From contig CM060062.1 in the NCBI GenBank assembly GCA_030533445.1, positions 16,076,164 to 16,140,163 on the forward strand: a stretch of 64,000 bases of DNA. Direction: 5' to 3'. Numbering within the stretch: position 1 is the first letter of the stretch; each line of letters starts with the position of its first letter. Position numbers and translations under genes: made by a program. The notes below the pieces were generated by a model. The model made no database searches, was not told the origin of the DNA, and was given only the letters and a program-made list of their open reading frames with translations. This DNA comes from Cyprinodon diabolis. Lineage: Eukaryota; Chordata; Actinopteri; Cyprinodontiformes; Cyprinodontidae. Positions 12,907 to 25,700 of the stretch are shown one piece after another.

Positions 12907-13877
12907 ATTATAGAATTTTATTCAGTTCAGTTCAAATTCAGAACCAATTGATCAGAAAGATTTCTCTAGATTAACTTTAAATGCTAAAAGGAGCATATTT
13001 GCTATCCAGTCTGATAAAAGCATTAAAAACTAAGAAGGAACTTCTTGGAATAAAGATTCAGGTCAGAAACATATAAAAAGGAATGGGATCATCTGATCAC
13101 CCACAAAAAAGTCTTATCGTTGCACTTCTAATTTGTTTGACTGATTTTTCATTTTAGAAGATATGAAAATATGGTACATAATGACACAAACATTACTACT
13201 AATTTATAACAAATCTGTCAGATTTTTGTGGGATTAACTTAGTGAAAATTAAAGAGCCTTTAGCATTAGACTCAGGTGGAAACACGCCCACCTCTCTGAC
13301 AGCTCCTACCCTAATCCTCACACTTTGTGTTGCTATCTTGGCAAACAATCAGTAAAGGAGGACCTTTAATTATTTCTTCCGGCTTCTAAGCATCCAATCA
13401 TCAGATCATCGCAAAGATCATGCTAGATAAATGCTGAGAAACACGTTAAACAGACGTTAATGTGCCAAAAATAATTTACTTGGAATTAAAATGAGTAAAA
13501 ATATATATTTATGAGTGTGTGATTTAAGCAGCTTTCCTGGGTGTCGCCCATAAAGGATGGAGCCTGCCAACAGCTCGGAAAGTTAGCCCATCATGCTAAT
13601 GCGCTGGCTAACGTTTGGTTGGCTGGTGGCTGACCTGACCTCTGACCACCGAAGATAAGACACCAGGGGAAACAGACCCACTTTATTTCTCACCTCTTTT
13701 GTTTTTTGTGCCGTTTTTCTTGGCAATCTGCAGCTCCTGTTCGATTTTTTTCTCTAAAAATTCCTGTTTCTTCGTTAGCATCTCCTCCGTCTCACGGAGT
13801 TTCTGGATCGCCTCCTGTGGACTCGGTCCCTTTCCCCCTTTTCCTCCTCCTCCAAATATCTTGCCGAACAACGACAT
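6111..13877 (-). CDS. chmp4b: charged multivesicular body protein 4B-like (ESCRT-III subunit), complete
   Basis: Exons in transcript order: 13694-13877, 8719-8896, 8502-8616, 7993-8119 and 6111-6172. They give 666 nt, 221 residues plus TAA, close to the 224 of human CHMP4B. Splice phases agree at every junction. The N-terminus MSLFGKIFGGGGKGGKGPSP has the basic, glycine-rich start of Snf7/CHMP4 proteins. The core helices follow (EAIQKLRETEEMLTKKQEFLEKKIEQEL, then KRKKRYEKQLAQIDGTLSTIE). An acidic autoinhibitory part (DELLAELDELEQEELDKNLLEI) comes next, and the protein ends EDLQRWAEAM, in the position of the ALIX Bro1-binding helix of CHMP4 proteins. The product polymerises on the cytosolic side of membranes in endosomal sorting, cytokinesis and nuclear envelope sealing. 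Intron 1 (8897-13693) and intron 4 (6173-7992) carry repeats. CHMP4B is chosen over CHMP4A or 4C from the N-terminus and from eif2s2 as its neighbour. Confidence 0.95.
6552..7964. mobile_element. inverted-repeat element filled by a 22 bp minisatellite, in chmp4b intron 4
   Basis: The left end tagggccaggctataattttt (from 6552) is matched in reverse complement by the right end near 7933-7964, which reads ctagcctggccctа-type sequence; both ends also carry tttattctcgaaat/atttcgagaataaa. Between about 6580 and 7690 there are roughly 45 to 50 imperfect copies of cgagaataaagtcgtaacat plus two bases, a 22 bp unit, with variants such as gtggtaacattatgag. From 7690 to 7905 the sequence is unique. No coding frame was found and no clear target duplication was seen. 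The right end lies 28 bp from the chmp4b exon 4 splice donor. Confidence 0.7.
11854..12062. mobile_element. MITE fragment interrupted by a LINE 3' fragment
   Basis: The sequence begins gttaacgattaatcgattac and ends with aaattaatcgtttcagctct, a partly inverted pair common in fish MITEs. It contains a perfect palindrome at 11871-11910. The middle (11934-12020) reads as the minus strand of the fish LINE 3' end (tctggcgacct, cccgtagacagct, then ggatggatgg), so the unit looks composite. It lies in chmp4b intron 1. Confidence 0.5.
11934..12025 (-). mobile_element. LINE (L2/CR1-like) 3'-end fragment
   Basis: The reverse complement gives the (atcc)n start, then an agctgtctacgggcaag-like block and an aggtcgccag end. 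This is the short conserved tail seen in many teleost introns. It is about 90 bp with no coding part. Confidence 0.5.
12063..12129. repeat. (TA)n microsatellite, left side
   Basis: About 33 TA units without interruption lie directly left of the MITE that starts near 12133. Confidence 0.9.
12133..12831. mobile_element. hAT-like MITE set between two TA arrays
   Basis: The left end tagggatgcgcgatataatc and the right end caatatcgtgcatccctaa are inverted copies. Internal words such as tatcggcc and atatcgga are also repeated in both senses. It is about 700 bp with no coding frame. The ends resemble the AGGGATGCACGAT class of hAT MITEs. The TA repeats on both sides make a target duplication unreadable. 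Confidence 0.7.
12832..12901. repeat. (TA)n microsatellite, right side
   Basis: About 35 AT/TA units lie directly right of the MITE. Their length is almost equal to the left array. Confidence 0.9.
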
Positions 13878-14050
13878 GTCTGGGCTACAAAGGAGCTCTC
13901 GCTTAAAAATGCGAAAAAATAAAACAGAGCTTAGGAGAAACGCAGGCTCCTGAAAGGCCACCCAGCTAAAGGCTACCCGATACTTCGCCCAACCTGGAAG
14001 GATTGTTGATGTTTTTTTACTTCCTGGATAAGGCCCGATGACGTTTGTTG
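13878..14050 (-). promoter_or_regulatory. probable chmp4b 5'UTR and promoter
   Basis: This DNA is upstream of the chmp4b ATG and is modestly GC-richer than its surroundings, with CpG words and agctaaaggctacccg. No TATA box was placed. It is called from position only. Confidence 0.35.
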
Positions 14051-14201
14051 CTAGACAACAGTAGTGGGCGTCGCCTCTTGTCTCTCTGTCTCCCTCTGCT
14101 GGACTATTAACGCAACTGCTAAAACCACAAACATTGCAAAACAATTTAAAGTATATTTATTTATTTATTGCACATTCGATGCTCAAAGTTATGATGGAGT
14201 A

Positions 14202-14400
14202 TTAGGGCCAGATGAAAGATTTTTTTGTTTTTGACAGGTATTGATATAATGAGAAAATAATTGGTAGAATTCAGAGAATAAAGTCATTGATTTACATAAT
14301 AAAGAGATAACATTGTAAAGTGTAATATTACAAAGATAAAGTGATATTACCAGATGAAAATCATAAAATAAAGTCGTAAACTGATGACTTTGTCGTACAA
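14202..14400. mobile_element. diverged relative of the 6552-7964 element
   Basis: It starts tagggccagatgaaagattt, sharing tagggccag with the end of the chmp4b intron 4 element, and holds scattered gagaataaagtcat-like words. It runs into the GATA repeat at 14442 and no matching right end was found. Confidence 0.4.
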
Positions 14401-14441
14401 AATGATCAACAAATAAAAAACATAAATGAAAAGTAAAAAAA

Positions 14442-14442
14442 T

Positions 14443-14532
<90 letters not shown>
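14442..14532. repeat. (GATA)n microsatellite
   Basis: About 22 tandem tagatagata units, with one tagaaagata interruption near 14503. The long open frames through it (repeating SIYL residues) are an artefact of the repeat. Confidence 0.95.
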
Positions 14533-14594
14533 CACCATTACTCAATAAATTACTACTTGAATTTGTATTAAGACCTTTACAACTACAATCTACC

Positions 14595-14728
14595 TGCAAT
14601 GTAGTTTAGCATTTACTTAATCATATTTAGTTACTTTAACACAATTGTTTTATGTCCTACCCTGCTAACAGGAAACAATTGTGTTATAGTAACTAAATAT
14701 GATTAGGTAAATGCTAAAAACAGTTGCA
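14595..14728. repeat. long imperfect palindrome (hairpin or fold-back MITE)
   Basis: Arms 14608-14650 and 14673-14715 are reverse complements over 43 bases with two mismatches, around a 22-base loop. Weaker pairing extends outward to 14595 and 14728. The arms are AT-rich (tcatatttagttact, acacaattgttt). It lies about 0.7 kb upstream of the chmp4b start codon. It could be a small fold-back transposon or, if transcribed, a hairpin RNA. Confidence 0.75.
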
Positions 14729-17700
14729 TTATTTTTTAAAGCGCAGCTGGAAGTTCATTTCAGCTGCTAAATCGTATTCTTTCAGCATTGCTCTTTATAG
14801 CTCCATCCATCTTCCTGTCAACTCACTGGGAGATGTGTTGTTTAAGTATTTTTGGCAAACGTAGACCATAAATGTTCATTTCAGTCTCATTACCATTATC
14901 TCATTATCTTTCCTTTACCTGAGGCTATGTCCTTCACATGGCTTGCAAACAAACTATAAGTGGTATTTATTGTGGCTTTCACTAAAAAAAAATAAAACTT
15001 TCTTCATACTCCTTTTTAAAGGAATGTGAAGAAGCAGAGTGTCGACAGAACAATCACTTGATTTCTGCAGATTCTCCATAAAGAAGGTGGCCCTGTGTTT
15101 CCTGATATCAGTAGCATGGTTAGACAAGAAGCACTTTGTGACACATTTTTTTTAAAGCCTACTGCTAATAAATCGATACTTGTGACAAATGTGTTTATTT
15201 CACCGACAGTAAAAAGATCAAAGATAAAATGATTATGCTTTTGCACGTATATACTTCTGCCAGCATGACTAACGTTTAAAGCTGAGGAAGTCAAATTTAT
15301 TGGAATGCAAAATAAACTTGGGTTATTTTTTTTTAAATCATACCAAGGTTAAATGAGCCTTTCCCCTCCCCAGACCCTTCCTGTTGTGAAATTACCACAT
15401 ATATTTCTGGGGTTTTTTTGGCATTTTGTAAACTGATCTAATTTGATGCTGCTTGGTTAAACTACACACCTTCCTTCATGTTTAAGTTTGAGGGCTCACA
15501 TCTTAAGGGAAATTCCATCACTCCAAATCACGGTGCTCCCTCCTCTGTGCCCTGAAGGGAAGATTTCCTGGTCCTGTATGCTGGTGAAGACTGTCATCCA
15601 GGTCATTGTCATTCCAAAAAAAAAAAAAAAAATGCAAATTGGAACGGATCCGCTCTAATTTGCATGTTTTCAAAACAAAAACAAGGCTTTGTTTGGCTAC
15701 TGTATAAATCCTCAAACTCAACGCTATTCCTAATATTTTGAATTGAAAAAACTTCCTGAATGCGAGGCGAAACGTCTTCAATCTTGGAAACAAAGTCCAG
15801 TGGATACATTTTTTTAATTTTCTTTTTTTAGAGGTTAGTTCTGTTTTGTAGACCTGCTTTCTCTTCATTAATTTACCTTAAGTCAGATTTGGTCAAAATG
15901 CAAAAGAGGACCATTTAGAGGGTAAATGTCTGTGAAAAAGAGAAAACGTAGTCTTCTCTACAGCAATATACTTTAAGTCAAATATGTTTTACATAATCCT
16001 TTAAAACAACAAGATCACTGTGTACCAAGACCATCCAACAGTTATTATATTTTAGTTTGTTTTAAGGGAATATGCTTTTCAAGCAAATAGGATGATCTGT
16101 GGCAATTAACTGAAGATTTAATGAGTAAAAGCAACATTACAGGAAACTTAAAAAAATCCTAAAGATTAAATCATCACTAATCCTAAAGGTACACATACAT
16201 ATAAACGTATAACCATGTTTAGTTTGTTTTATTAGGAAACATATTTTGAAGCAGATAGGTTATCTCTAATATAAAATTCTGATTAAATACAAAAACTATA
16301 TCTACTGATGTTAACTAAAATTTTACTTCTCATGGGAAAAACGGGTTCAACTCATCTAAAGAATGAAGAACTAGCTCAAGACATTGTTAAACATAGCTTT
16401 AAATAATAATAATAAAAAAAACCTGTCAGGATTTATCAGACTAAAAGCATTTCTGCTCTATTAAACAAAGAAGACAAAGGCTGACAGAAAAAAATACCCT
16501 GATTTTCAAGATTTTAGAGAAGTTTTTTTTTTTTTAATCAAAATGAAAACCTCTTGACCGGTGTCATTTTATTGATTCTGTTATAAACTTCACTCTATGT
16601 CAGAAAAAACAAAAAGTTACTCCAGCTGTCAAGCCTGTGCCTGCTGTCAGTGATGGAGCTATGAACTCTGATGGAGCAGAAAATTCCCCATTAGGAACAT
16701 CCAATAATTAGTCCACCCATGAGGCAAACCTGGGTTATGGAGGAGGACAACGAACCAAAACACACCATAATGTCAAAAGGACAGAAATAGAATCAATAGA
16801 GGTTTGAAGACATTTTATAGAGCTAGTAAAGACTAATTCCCAGATGAAGTCAGTCATTCCCTTAAAGGTGGCACAACCAGTTATTTATACAGTTTAAAAG
16901 TGAAATGACTTTCCCAGAGGTAGGTTCTGGTGGATTGCTCATTTTTCTCCAATTAAAAACAAGCTAAACAGCTTTAGAATTTACTCAGGTTACTGATGTG
17001 TGTTATTTTAATCTGTTTATCTGAAACTTTAAGAGATAAAAAGCAAAAAAAGAACACGGAGGGACACTTAAAGCAATAAAAATGTTTCTGTTCGAAAGAT
17101 GACTATATTTAAGTTGACGTCTCACAGACTGAAACTTTAAGGAAAACATACAGAAGTAACAACCAGTTTGGGGGAAGGTTATGTATCGTAATTTATTGTG
17201 ATGCTACATGACCCATCATGGCTGTTCAATTACTCATTTTACTACGTTTGCGTGTTCATATGTACATACAAAAGAGTATCCAATGACTATGTGATTACAC
17301 TGCTGACACTGTACCAGTGCGGGAGAGGTCTAAAGCATATATATATACCTTCAGCTTTTCCTTTAATGTAGTGCGTATGAACAGGTCAGTTCTCCTAAAC
17401 GCCACCAAATGTCTCTGCACAGCCACACCCCATCTGCTTCAGGCAACGAAAGACACGCATTTCTCCTGTTCTCTGAAACAAAAGTGGTTTATAAAGGCGT
17501 CTGCTTTAAGATAAATACAACAGTAAGCCTGTGAGCAACAGAGGTGGATGAGAAACTAAAACAGTAAATCAAAAAGAGTAAAGCAGTTAAAACCAAGAGT
17601 TAACATGGTCCCTTTTCGAAAAGACAGGCTTTGTTTGCTTTGCGTGAAGAATTTCACACCCTTAGAATAAATAACAGCAGTTGTAAACCAGTTTAATTCA

Positions 17701-19732
17701 TGCAGGTTGTGGTATAGGGTTATAAAAATTACTTATTTTTAAAATAACATAGGAGCAAAAGCCAAAAAAAAAGGGGGGGCTTTGATGACTGGTATTAACA
17801 TATAGTGGACAAGAAGAGATTTTCTCAACTGGTTTCCTATAGATTTAACATCTGGTCTGCAGCTGCTTTGGTTTTTCACTCTTTCAGTCTAAAGTCAGAT
17901 TCTTCATATCAGTTAATAGATACTTTAAAATACAGCTTTATTTCCTTAATAGATCACCCTGCATCTCATTTTATTCATCATAACCCTTTATTGAGTCAGA
18001 ACTTTATTAGTGGCCCAAAAATCTTAATTTGATTGAAGAGATTTGATTTTTTTTGTCGTTTTTCTCAAATAAACGTCCCCATTTTTCCTGCTAGAAACAG
18101 GAAACTGCAGCACCACCACTTTAAAACATCCACACACACACAGCATCTACTGGCTCATACATACAGTATACATATATTTATATTTTTATACATATATAGT
18201 TTTTCACGTCACTCTTTAGAAGACAATACATGGAGTTTGCATTCAGGAGAAGAAAAAAAAAAGAAGTCTTTCAATGATTAATTTTGCTTTTCTGTTCCGT
18301 TAGATCATCAGTAATTAGTGGAAGAGACGAGATAAAAGCGGCAAAGACAAGCGAGGGAGGAGCTTAGAGAATCAATGAAAGACTAAACATTCAGCCAGCA
18401 TTAAGCCATTTCCACACACCTCCTACTGCCACCGGTGCAAAATTTGGGGAACATCCTTTAGGAAGCAAAGATGGACAGAAAAAAAAAAGATCAGAAGCAG
18501 TGAAGAACAACAAGACTCGAGTACAAAAGACAACAAAAAAAGCCAGATGTGTGACAAAAAACACTAAGCTTTGTGGTTTAACTTGGGCCTGCCCTCCTTT
18601 GTTTACCTTTCACTCTCCTTAGACACACGGTGGTTTTTAACAGTCCCTTTAAAGTAGTCAGACCTTCTGTACAATATGATTAAACTCGCATTAGAAAAAG
18701 GATCATCATGGATAAAAACACCTCAGTGTCAGATACCTTCATCATGATAAAACCCAACAAAAAAGATGCCACAAGTCACCTGATCAGTACATCCTTTGGT
18801 GATGTTTCTCCATTTTCTCTTAAATTTATCCTTCAGCGATGGTTACTAAGGACACATGCATGGTATTTCGATTCAAAGAAAAAAGAACCAGTTTCATGAA
18901 CTGCTGCAAAACCTGCCGGTCTGTACGACCAGCAGTGAGAAGGGATCCAGTTTAACCAGTATGAATTTCAGTATTTAAGCTAGATTATTTAAAAGCAGCG
19001 TGGCAATAAGATGCTGTGACGACGGTCGGTACTGCAGACGGATTAGAAAGCAGACGGACATAAACAGCCTGGTTCTACAATTTAGCCCCATTAAGAGTGC
19101 AGCCTATCACCATTATTGGAACATACACCATGGGGAACAGAGATAAATCATATCCCTGCCAGAGTGCTGGCGTTTCACAGTACTAGTTGAGGCAGAGGAA
19201 GCAGGAAATTGGCTTTGACTTATTTTATCAACACTCAGAAACAAATTGATTAGGAAAGTAAATAGATCTGCCCAATTAGGCAGCATTAACCAACGCTAAG
19301 CTCTGAAGACGATCAATGTGCTGCCAACAACAGAAGCATCCATCATGGGAATCATCCAAACTAACTGGATTTTTGGCATTTTATTTGCATTCTAAGTAAA
19401 GATTAACATGGGTCTGAATCTACATCAGAATATCTCAAATGTTGCCAGTTCACCAGTGTTTACTCAAGCCATCCTTACTGCCTGATGAACGCCTTTTTTA
19501 ACAGTAGAAATTTAGAGCTTTTCACTCAGCTGTCTTTTAAATCATCATTGTACAAATGTTGTTGAAGAAAAATAAACCCCCGGCTAATAGCTTTTAAATT
19601 ATAAGGAAAAAAAAGCAAACAGATGAACAGAAACCCAGAAGACATTGATCGCCGTTGCCGTCATCGCTACGTGCCCTTTAAAACACGGTGTCCATCCTTC
19701 CGTCAGTCGGTCGCTGTGCTCTGTCTGTGTCT
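14729..19732. other. intergenic DNA and probable vapb 3'UTR
   Basis: About 5 kb of AT-rich sequence without a convincing exon. The part near 17-19.7 kb could be the long 3'UTR of vapb, which is transcribed leftward. Several TTTATT words (AATAAA in the transcript) occur near 17.94-18.0 kb, but none can be chosen. Around 15720-15810 there is a gaggcgaaacgtcttcaa stretch resembling a common fish interspersed repeat. Confidence 0.4.
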
Positions 19733-22700
19733 CTAAAGAACCAGCTTCCCGATGATGGCTCCGATCACAAAGAAGAGCAAGCACAATGCAAGGACGCGGG
19801 TGCTCAGGCCTTCCTCCCTCGTCATCATCGAGTTAGCCATGTTCTTGGAGTGAGGACTAGGCACTGTTGTAAGCTTCCTCTTCCGCAGGCCGTCGTCCTC
19901 CTGAAGCAAGGAAGCAAAACCCATCAAAGGCGCTTTCTGAACAAACACTTGTCACATGCCAATCCTTTATCTAGCAGAAAAAAAGCAGCGTTATAACAAT
20001 TCTTTATATTTTAAGTTGGTTAAGATGAAGCTTCCAAGACCCCTCTGTTTCAAAACTAAGACCAACATTAAGGGTGGCAAATTATTTGACTATTACTAAC
20101 GTTAAACGTAGCCATAACTTTATCCACTTAAATGTGTTTTACTGCAGATATTGTGACATATAAAACACAAATGCTAATTATGAGCCAAATGTGGATAGGA
20201 AACAAACAAATGGAAGGAGAGGCACAAGAAAGGTAAAAGGGCATGAGCAAGGACACATGAAAGAGGGATGACTGAAGGATGGAGGACTAAAAGAAAAAAA
20301 AAAAAAGAGAGGAGGGAAAGCATGAACTACCTGAAGAGGGAACAGAGAACAGATTGAAGGACACTGGCAAGAAAGAAAGAAATGCCTCTTTTCTATTGCT
20401 AATTTATCCGTTCAGGTCGGGTGAGTTTACTTTAGACTGATTCATTTTCTATTAATCTGTCATAACAACACTGCTATAATGTAATGTGGTTTATAGAGAC
20501 ATCACAACAACAGCCTGCTCCGTTTATGCTTATCATCAGACTCACAGGAAAAGAGGAAGACTGTAGGCAGCTAAATGAAGCGATCTAGATATGTACAGGA
20601 GAGATCTAATGGAATGATGAAAGCTACTAACTGCTAGCTTGTAATGATAGCGCTTACATCCCAATAAGGCCAGCGCTAAATGATATAATGGCAGGGTCCG
20701 AAATTGACTTTTTGACTCGCGGGCAAGTTGGAGAGGAAAATCCAATTATTTACCTGCCAGAAATAAAATAGTTTGCTCTCATATATTTTTAAGGAACATG
20801 TTATTTCACTAAGGTATTATAGGAAATGCAAACAATATTACGGTAAAAGATAATGTAGTTTTATGAACTAAAGTTGTAATTTAGAATTCCGTTAAATTTC
20901 ATTCAAAAAGGGGCAAATGCTAAATATTTTTATTTCATAGTGGCCATAAATAAAAGCATAAAAAACAGCAAATTATTTTTAATTGTTATAATATCCATGA
21001 ATAAAAGCGTAGCCATTCTTCCAATGGCAAGGGCAGTCCGACCAAAATTTTTATCTTTGTGCGTTTGTGTTGATGAAACCATCAGCGCCCTATTAGTGGC
21101 CTCAGATATGGACGTTCAGTGAATGCTGCATTTCCTGCGTTTGTGTTCACCGACGCTGTCCAGTTTCATAGACTGACAGCCTACGACAAATTAATCGTTC
21201 CTGTTCTCATTTGAGTATTTTCTAAACACTGAGTAGTTCACTAGCTTAGCATCGCTGTTATAAATAAGCCAGTCTTACAAAACACAGTCTTCCAAAAAGC
21301 ACCATGATTCAATAAACTTTCTCTCCTCTTCTGCATGTTGCCTTTTAGAAGGCTCAGCCAAAGTCTACATAGCAGTGGAGCTTTTGCTAAAGGACGGGGT
21401 ATTGGGGGTGTGCTCTCTGTAAGGGACATACCAAAATAATAGATGAAAGGACGTGACTGTGGTCCAAATATTTACTCGCCTTGCGGCAAATGGTGCTCTG
21501 GCATTAACTGGCCAAATTGAAAATTCTGTTGCATTTGGCGAGTGTTAATTTCTGTCCCTATTTAAGGGTATAAAATGTTAGTTCATAAAATAAGCTGCGG
21601 CTAGTGACAGCGTCCTCTAAACAATAAATGATGGACAGTTTCACTGCGATTCAAGAGTGGTTGGAACCAAAACCGAGCAGGGACTAGAAATAGTAACAGA
21701 TCCAACAAAAACATTGAAAAAGTGAATTTATCCATAGTGAATTGCTCCAAGTTGCTTTTAGTGGAAAGGGGAAAAAAATAAAAAGGATGAAAGGAGAGTA
21801 TAACTAAGGACAGAAGAAATAACATTTGGAAGAATGGAAAAGAAAAATGGAAAGCAGGAAGGAAACGGGGAAGTAAACAAGGACAAAAAGGAAAGCAGGG
21901 AGGGTATAGAAAAAGGAAGGACAGAAGGAAGTATGAAAAAAAAACGAAGCTGGGGGAGATGAACATTTTCAAAACCACTGCTTTAGGGCTTCTCACCCGG
22001 ATTTGTTTGTTTTCTTCTCGTAGCCTCTGCACCTCCATCTGCAGCTGCTTGCACTCCTCCATGATCTTCTTCACCTCCCCGTCATCCAGTGAGGCGCTGG
22101 AGGACTTGGGCGCCACATGGTGCTCAGTCTTAACAGAGGTAGAGGAAGACACAGTTTTGTTGCTTTCACTCTCATGCTGTGGAGAGAGTGGGTGGGTGGG
22201 GTAGGTGGAATGACAGTGGAGGAGGAAGAAGGAGAAATGCAAAAAGGAAAAAGAAAACATGCCAACATGGCAGGGAGTGAGATCCAGGAACAAACATGGA
22301 TGAATACAAACATCATGTAATGAATGACAGAACTTGTTGCTGATGACAGGACATTGAAACAATACTAAAAATATGAGGAAAAACAGATTTCTCAATGATG
22401 CATTGTTTAGTGACTACTGAATGTGAGGCGTGCTCTAAAAGCTCCCAGTGTAACGTCTGAAGGCAAAAAAATGACGCAGTGAGACAAAAGTAACTTCTAC
22501 TTACAGCTTTGTCATTTTCTAGAGGCATCTCAAATGTACACCTTAGCTTTGAATCCATCAGCTCCTCAGGCCTTGCCTCCTTCCACTGTACACAGAAAGG
22601 AACAGAATTCAGTAAAGATTCAGTCAGGCTTCCACCATTCATACAGGTCCTGAATTATAGATAACATCACACAGAACTGATCAACTTAATTACTGCTGAG

Positions 22701-25700
22701 TTGTGTTCCTTAAGAGATATTCAAATGTGTTCAAATTTAATTAGCTTTGTCAATCGTTTATAGGGATCGTCGTTTCCATCCTGGGTGATAATGATTTTTG
22801 TTCATTTAACAGAAAATGTCTTACTTATTGCTCCTTTAAGCCTATAACATAAATAAATCCTCATTTAATGGGTTAACCCCAGCAACTTTGCCCCCAAACT
22901 TCCTAATTTGATACTCACAACTCCTTCCATGTCAGTCATGTCTCTGGGAGCCAGAATGGACTGCACCATGAATTTATGTTTACTCTTCTCATTGGGGTCG
23001 TACTCAAATGGCTGTAGCATAACTGTGAAGGGAAAGGAAGGAGAAGATTAAAGAATCAAAAGGGCTTATGGTCTTCAACATATACACATGTCTAAAGCGC
23101 AAATGGTTTCCAAACATACAAAATGGTGATAAATACCATGCATGGGTCAAGGTGTGTTAGACTCTTATAAATATAGAAAAATATAAAGAAAAATGAGGAA
23201 AAAGAAAATTATAGGAGGATGAACCGAAAGACTGAATTTAAAAAAAGATTCTCTCTCATTTCTTATGTGTAGATAACATTGGTTTTTATCAATGTAGCTT
23301 TTTTATGTTTGAATAATTTATAGACTTTAGTTACATTTCTTAGAAGAAATGAAAAAACATAAAAATACCTATTAATGGTGAAAGCCCTGACTGAAGTTGA
23401 GACAAAAACACCTGCAATCCCAATAAAGTCTGAAGGTAAACTCCTGATTAAAATCTTAAGACCTGCTACAAAAATTGCAATTGTTTTCATTTAGCGCTGG
23501 CTCTTAAGAGGGAGCAACTTTAAGTAGAGCAGTAGGATGACAAAAAAAGAAATGAGACCAAGGGAAAAAACATTTCAACAATTTATTAGAAATAAAACTA
23601 AACCAGACTATTCAGAATTTTTTTTCTGCACTGTGCTCTCACAGGGCCTGTAAAATCATGGTGTCTCATAAGGATGGGCAATATGTTACAATTTCCCAGC
23701 CACTATTCGTCAGTCCAACAAATGGTGATAGATGATGTATACTTGCAGGTGACTTTGTGGGCAAAGACAAGCACCCCTTCAGAGTGCGTCGTCTGCACCG
23801 CTGGTATTATTGCTAACAACCTGCGCATACTGCTAAAACCTAATAGGGAAAACATGCTTGTTTTCTTTTCAAAAATATATAGTTTACTCTTCTCCAGTTC
23901 CTCTGACAATGTTATGAGACAGTTTTTTTATCATTATTCATTTGTTTGTCTGAATGCGCAAAATTGAAAGCGCACAGCTTCACTGAAGGAAAGAACTTTC
24001 CTTTTCTTGTTTAATTTTGTATTTGTTGTGTTAAAATCAAGATGGAGCAGCCTGTAAACACAAACAGCCTCTCTCTTGTTCGGCTGCTGCATGGTGGCAG
24101 AGGGGAAAAGACTGCAGCTGGAAGGAGTTTGTGTGTGCCATTAAAAACAGTGTAGTTTTCTTTATTGTTGTTTTTTCGGGCTGCATCTTAACCCGTAGGT
24201 CCAAAAAAAGGAGCACACCAAAAAAAAAAAAAAAAGTTACTGCAGTGCAGAGTCTATCATCGATAGATTCGTCCAAACTCCCAACCTTGGTGTCTCACAC
24301 TATGGTGCTGAGGTTGGACACAGACAGTCAGTTTAACATTCTTCAGAAGGGGCGTGGAACTAAATCAAGGGGCAGATCCAAAAACATGTTCACTGGCACT
24401 GAGCCACAGGATCCAATCAGTTGTCCATCAAGACATAAGGACGCTCCTTGGCCCAAATTAAGGCTATTATAACTAAATAACCAACAGCAATATCTTCATT
24501 GGAAGGGCTTCAAAATAATCCACCTTAAAGCAGACCTGGTAAACAGTACAGAAAGAGAGTGGGGGAACTCAGATGCACAACTTAGTGCCCTGGAAGAAGT
24601 AAACTTGTAGCAGGTGAACTTGTAGCCATCTCTTAATATTTTGATTAGGAGTGTGAATCAATGAAGACCATTTTTAAATAAGAAATATAAGACTAACATT
24701 GTTGAACTTTGTGGTGAATTCTACACTTTATCATTAAACGCATTAAATGGAAAATGGCTACGGACAAAAGGATTAAAACTAGGTTTTGAATATTTGGGAA
24801 TGAGGTTTTCAAGCACAATAAGTAAAAATATGAAATGTTTTGTCACTGTTGTAGGTTAAGATGATCAATTCATTTAACCTCATCAGATCCTATTAAAGCC
24901 TTTTTTTAGATAGCAAATGGTTGTTTACTGTAAATCAGATAAAGGCATCATAGAAAAAAAAAGAACACTGACATTAGAAGGCTAAAATTCATTGTAGCCT
25001 TCTAAAAATTAACCAAATATGTTTTACAAACCAGAAACATTTATGGAAGTTCCAGCGTCGATGATGCCACTGTTCGGACGCACACAGTATCTGCGAGGTG
25101 CGGTTGTCTTAACTTTGAAACAGACATTTCTGTCTGATGGGTTAGTGAGCTTCAGTGTGGCGGTGACAACATCTTTAAAAGGGCCTGCAGAGGACACAAA
25201 AATAGGCCAATGAGGGTTTCAGCTAACAGTCTGTCAGTGAAATTATAATTATGATATTTAACTGTTGTGATAAACTTCATATAAAGACTGAAGGAGAAAC
25301 ATTTGAATATTCAAGAACAAAAGAAGTTTGCACAACACTTGTGCATTTGCAATGAGAGTCAAGAGAAAGAGCCTTATGCTGGATATGCAATGATCAATTA
25401 CCCAGACATAGATATTGATCATTCAGATAGGGAATTTTAAGATCTTTAAGCCTGATCCATTAGAAACATCAAAACTAAGAACTCCCATCTTTTTCAGACT
25501 ATAATGCATCCCTCACTAGCTTGTAATATGATCTGACAAATGAAGAGCAGTTGGTAGTAACATATATTTTGATACACAAATGAGATCGATCTACAAAGCA
25601 CCTTTGTTTTTGTTTTTTACTATTCAAAACTGGCAAAAAATGTCAAAGAAACTGCACATTTTTATGCAATTTGTCTCATCAAATGCAATACTGAGGATTT

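Noticed and set aside
14189..14599. Minus-strand frame with repeated SIYL residues
   Set aside because: Produced by the GATA repeat.
23664..24300. Possible MITE in vapb intron 2 (ggatgggcaatatgttacaa start)
   Set aside because: No convincing inverted partner end was found.
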